The notes below the pieces were generated by a model. It was not told the DNA's origin. It made no database searches and saw only the letters and a program-made list of their open reading frames with translations. A stretch of 6,970 nt of DNA from Spirochaetota bacterium (lineage in GTDB: Bacteria; Spirochaetota; JAHITG01): NCBI GenBank assembly GCA_018817865.1, contig JAHITG010000259.1, forward strand, positions 1 through 6,970, written 5' to 3'. Of this stretch, positions 6,430 to 6,970 are shown one piece after another (position 1 is the stretch's first letter; the number at the start of each line of letters is the position of its first letter). The translations under genes were made by a program, and so were the position numbers.

Positions 6430-6461
6430 ACCCCTGGTGCATTGTTGAATGCACCAGGGGT
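6430..6461. repeat. Perfect 14-bp hairpin with GTTG loop
   Basis: ACCCCTGGTGCATT (6430-6443) and AATGCACCAGGGGT (6448-6461) are exact reverse complements around a 4-base loop. With six G/C pairs in its outer half the stem should be stable in RNA or single-stranded DNA. Each arm is also a copy of the CCCC-nnn-GCATT unit found at 6307-6342. No T-run follows on either strand, so it is not an obvious terminator. Confidence 0.85.
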
Positions 6462-6474
6462 AAGAAAGTAAGGT

Positions 6475-6511
6475 AAGAATAAAAAATGCATTTAATGCAT
6501 TTTTTATTCTT
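6475..6511. repeat. Perfect 18-bp palindrome with 1-base centre
   Basis: AAGAATAAAAAATGCATT (6475-6492) and its exact reverse complement (6494-6511) flank a single T at 6493. The core holds two AATGCATT octamers, a motif also present at 6291-6298 and 6334-6341. Its right arm ends in T-rich sequence running to TTTT, so it could end a plus-strand transcript, though no gene precedes it. It lies 28 bp upstream of the Yip1 -35 box, where it could also bind a dimeric regulator. Confidence 0.85.
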
Positions 6512-6539
6512 TTCGGCTGTATCTTTCTTAAAAAATCAC

Positions 6540-6569
6540 TTGACATTTAACTTGTATTTAGTTTATATG
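6540..6569 (+). promoter_or_regulatory. Candidate promoter of the Yip1-family gene
   Basis: A consensus -35 box TTGACA (6540-6545) is followed after 18 bases by TATATG (6564-6569), or after 17 bases by TTATAT (6563-6568). Another possible -10 box, TATCAT at 6575-6580 (five of six), pairs at 17 bases only with the weak TTGTAT at 6552-6557. Either choice gives a leader of roughly 30-45 bases before the strong ribosome binding site. Confidence 0.6.
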
Positions 6570-6606
6570 TATGGTATCATTTTAAATCTTTTATTTCTAA
6601 TTTTTT

Positions 6607-6614
6607 AAAGGAGG
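6607..6614 (+). promoter_or_regulatory. Strong Shine-Dalgarno site of the Yip1-family gene
   Basis: AAAGGAGG lies five bases before the ATG at 6620. It is the best ribosome binding site in the window and fixes the start of the truncated gene at the right edge. Confidence 0.85.
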
Positions 6615-6619
6615 ATTAT

Positions 6620-6970
6620 ATGGCTACTCAAAAAAAGAGCGGTTCATTTGATTTTCAAAAATTGATCGATGATTCAAAACAGGCTCTTATGGCGCCAAAG
6701 GATTATTTTGCTTCCATGTCAAAAGAGGGGGGCTTGGTTGAGCCTGTTATCAAAGCTGTAATCTATGGCCTGATTGCAGGTATTGTAGGATTTGTATGGA
6801 GTTTACTCAGTATTTCTTCCGGCGGGATGGTCGGAACAGCTGTAGGTGTAGCGGGGATATTTCTATCACCCATTTATGCCTGTATCGGATTGTTTATAGG
6901 AGCGATCATCATCCTGGTGATCTCTGCTATTTCCGGAGGCAGTACTGATTTCGAAGCAAATGCAAGGGTA
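6620..6970 (+). CDS. Yip1-domain membrane protein, N-terminal part (partial)
   Basis: The frame is open from the ATG at 6620 to the window edge, giving 117 residues with no stop. The N-terminus (MATQKKSGSFDFQKLI) is hydrophilic and probably cytoplasmic. Residues 27-45 (PKDYFASMSKEGGLVEPV) match the start of Yip1-type domains, in which a P-x-x-x-F segment precedes the first helix. Hydrophobic segments follow at about 46-66 and 70-104, with helix-breaking Pro84 between two likely helices. GGSTDFEANARV (106-117) resembles the conserved stretch (G-G, then F-x-A-x-x-R-V) found before the later helices of this family. Bacterial Yip1-domain proteins are integral membrane proteins of poorly defined function. 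The gene is divergent from the minus-strand operon and has its own promoter candidate. The remaining helices lie outside the window. Confidence 0.8.
   Translation, partial: MATQKKSGSFDFQKLIDDSKQALMAPKDYFASMSKEGGLVEPVIKAVIYGLIAGIVGFVWSLLSISSGGMVGTAVGVAGIFLSPIYACIGLFIGAIIILVISAISGGSTDFEANARV

Larger units (their letters stand above)
6286..6511. repeat. Palindromic repeat element with roughly 55-bp imperfect inverted arms
   Basis: The plus strand from 6448 (AATGCACCAGGGGTAAGAAA, then AAGGTAAGAAT and AAAAAATGCATTT) resembles the minus strand from 6341 (AATGCATTTGGGGTAAGAAA, then GGGGTAAGCAA and TTTTTAATGCATTT). The arms at about 6286-6343 and 6446-6500 are therefore diverged inverted copies. They include a perfect 11-bp match, TTTCTTACCCC at 6322-6332 against GGGGTAAGAAA at 6457-6467. 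About 100 bp with an independent hairpin lies between them. There is no transposase and I could not define a target-site duplication. It may be a MITE-like or REP-like unit, or a structured RNA. The region is not coding. Confidence 0.65.
6152..6619. other. Divergent intergenic region with repeats and two promoter candidates
   Basis: These 468 bases separate the minus-strand operon from the plus-strand Yip1 gene. I find no credible gene. Frames open on the minus strand across 6297-6546 arise from the repeats and lack a good ribosome binding site. Contents from left to right: the leader and promoter candidate of the minus operon (6163-6240), an inverted-repeat and hairpin element (about 6286-6511), and the Yip1 promoter and ribosome binding site (6540-6614). 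Confidence 0.7.

Noticed and set aside
6307..6466. Possible CRISPR-like repeats
   Set aside because: The units are short, diverged, partly inverted and not separated by uniform spacers, and there is no cas gene in the window.
6297..6546. Two overlapping minus-strand open frames of 64 and 67 codons
   Set aside because: They run through the inverted repeats, and the repeated peptide pieces (such as NNAPGV) are translations of the DNA repeats. Neither has a convincing ribosome binding site or a recognisable domain.

Overview
The window comes from a low-GC, diderm (outer-membrane) bacterium. An apolipoprotein N-acyltransferase C-terminus sits next to a gene with a lipobox. Coding DNA is A/T-rich and intergenic DNA extremely so. 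Strong Shine-Dalgarno sites (AAGGAG, AAAGGAGG) alternate with ATGA stop/start overlaps. The mix of a secreted TPR/NHL/VWA protein, a GHL10-like anchored barrel and a Yip1-type membrane protein suggests an environmental lineage, possibly a candidate phylum. No gene here fixes the taxon, and I do not name one.

Layout. (1) Bases 1-3579, plus strand: the 3' end of lnt, a 178-aa lipoprotein and a 680-aa secreted TPR/NHL/VWA protein are chained by two ATGA overlaps. trpA follows after 54 bp with its own ribosome binding site. (2) Bases 3580-3903: a very A/T-rich gap between convergent genes, framed by an imperfect 25-bp inverted repeat. (3) Bases 3904-6151, minus strand: a two-gene operon of a 92-aa two-helix membrane protein followed, with a 14-bp overlap, by a 660-aa membrane-anchored protein with Ig-like domains around a GHL10-like TIM barrel. 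(4) Bases 6152-6619: a divergent intergenic region holding promoter candidates on both strands and a compact element of nested inverted repeats and hairpins. (5) Bases 6620 to the end: the 5' part of a Yip1-family membrane protein gene.

How the genes fit together. The first three genes look like one envelope module: Lnt finishes lipoprotein acylation, the second product is a predicted lipoprotein, and the third is an exported scaffold or interaction protein. trpA appears to be a metabolic passenger, since trpB is not beside it. The minus-strand operon makes a cell-surface or periplasmic barrel protein with a small membrane partner.

The least ordinary features are the TPR-NHL-VWA fusion with a degraded metal site, the inverted-repeat element at about 6286-6511, and the inverted-repeat-bounded A/T island at 3596-3880. 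I saw no CRISPR array, tRNA, rRNA, transposase or known defence system. I cannot claim a proven new system here.
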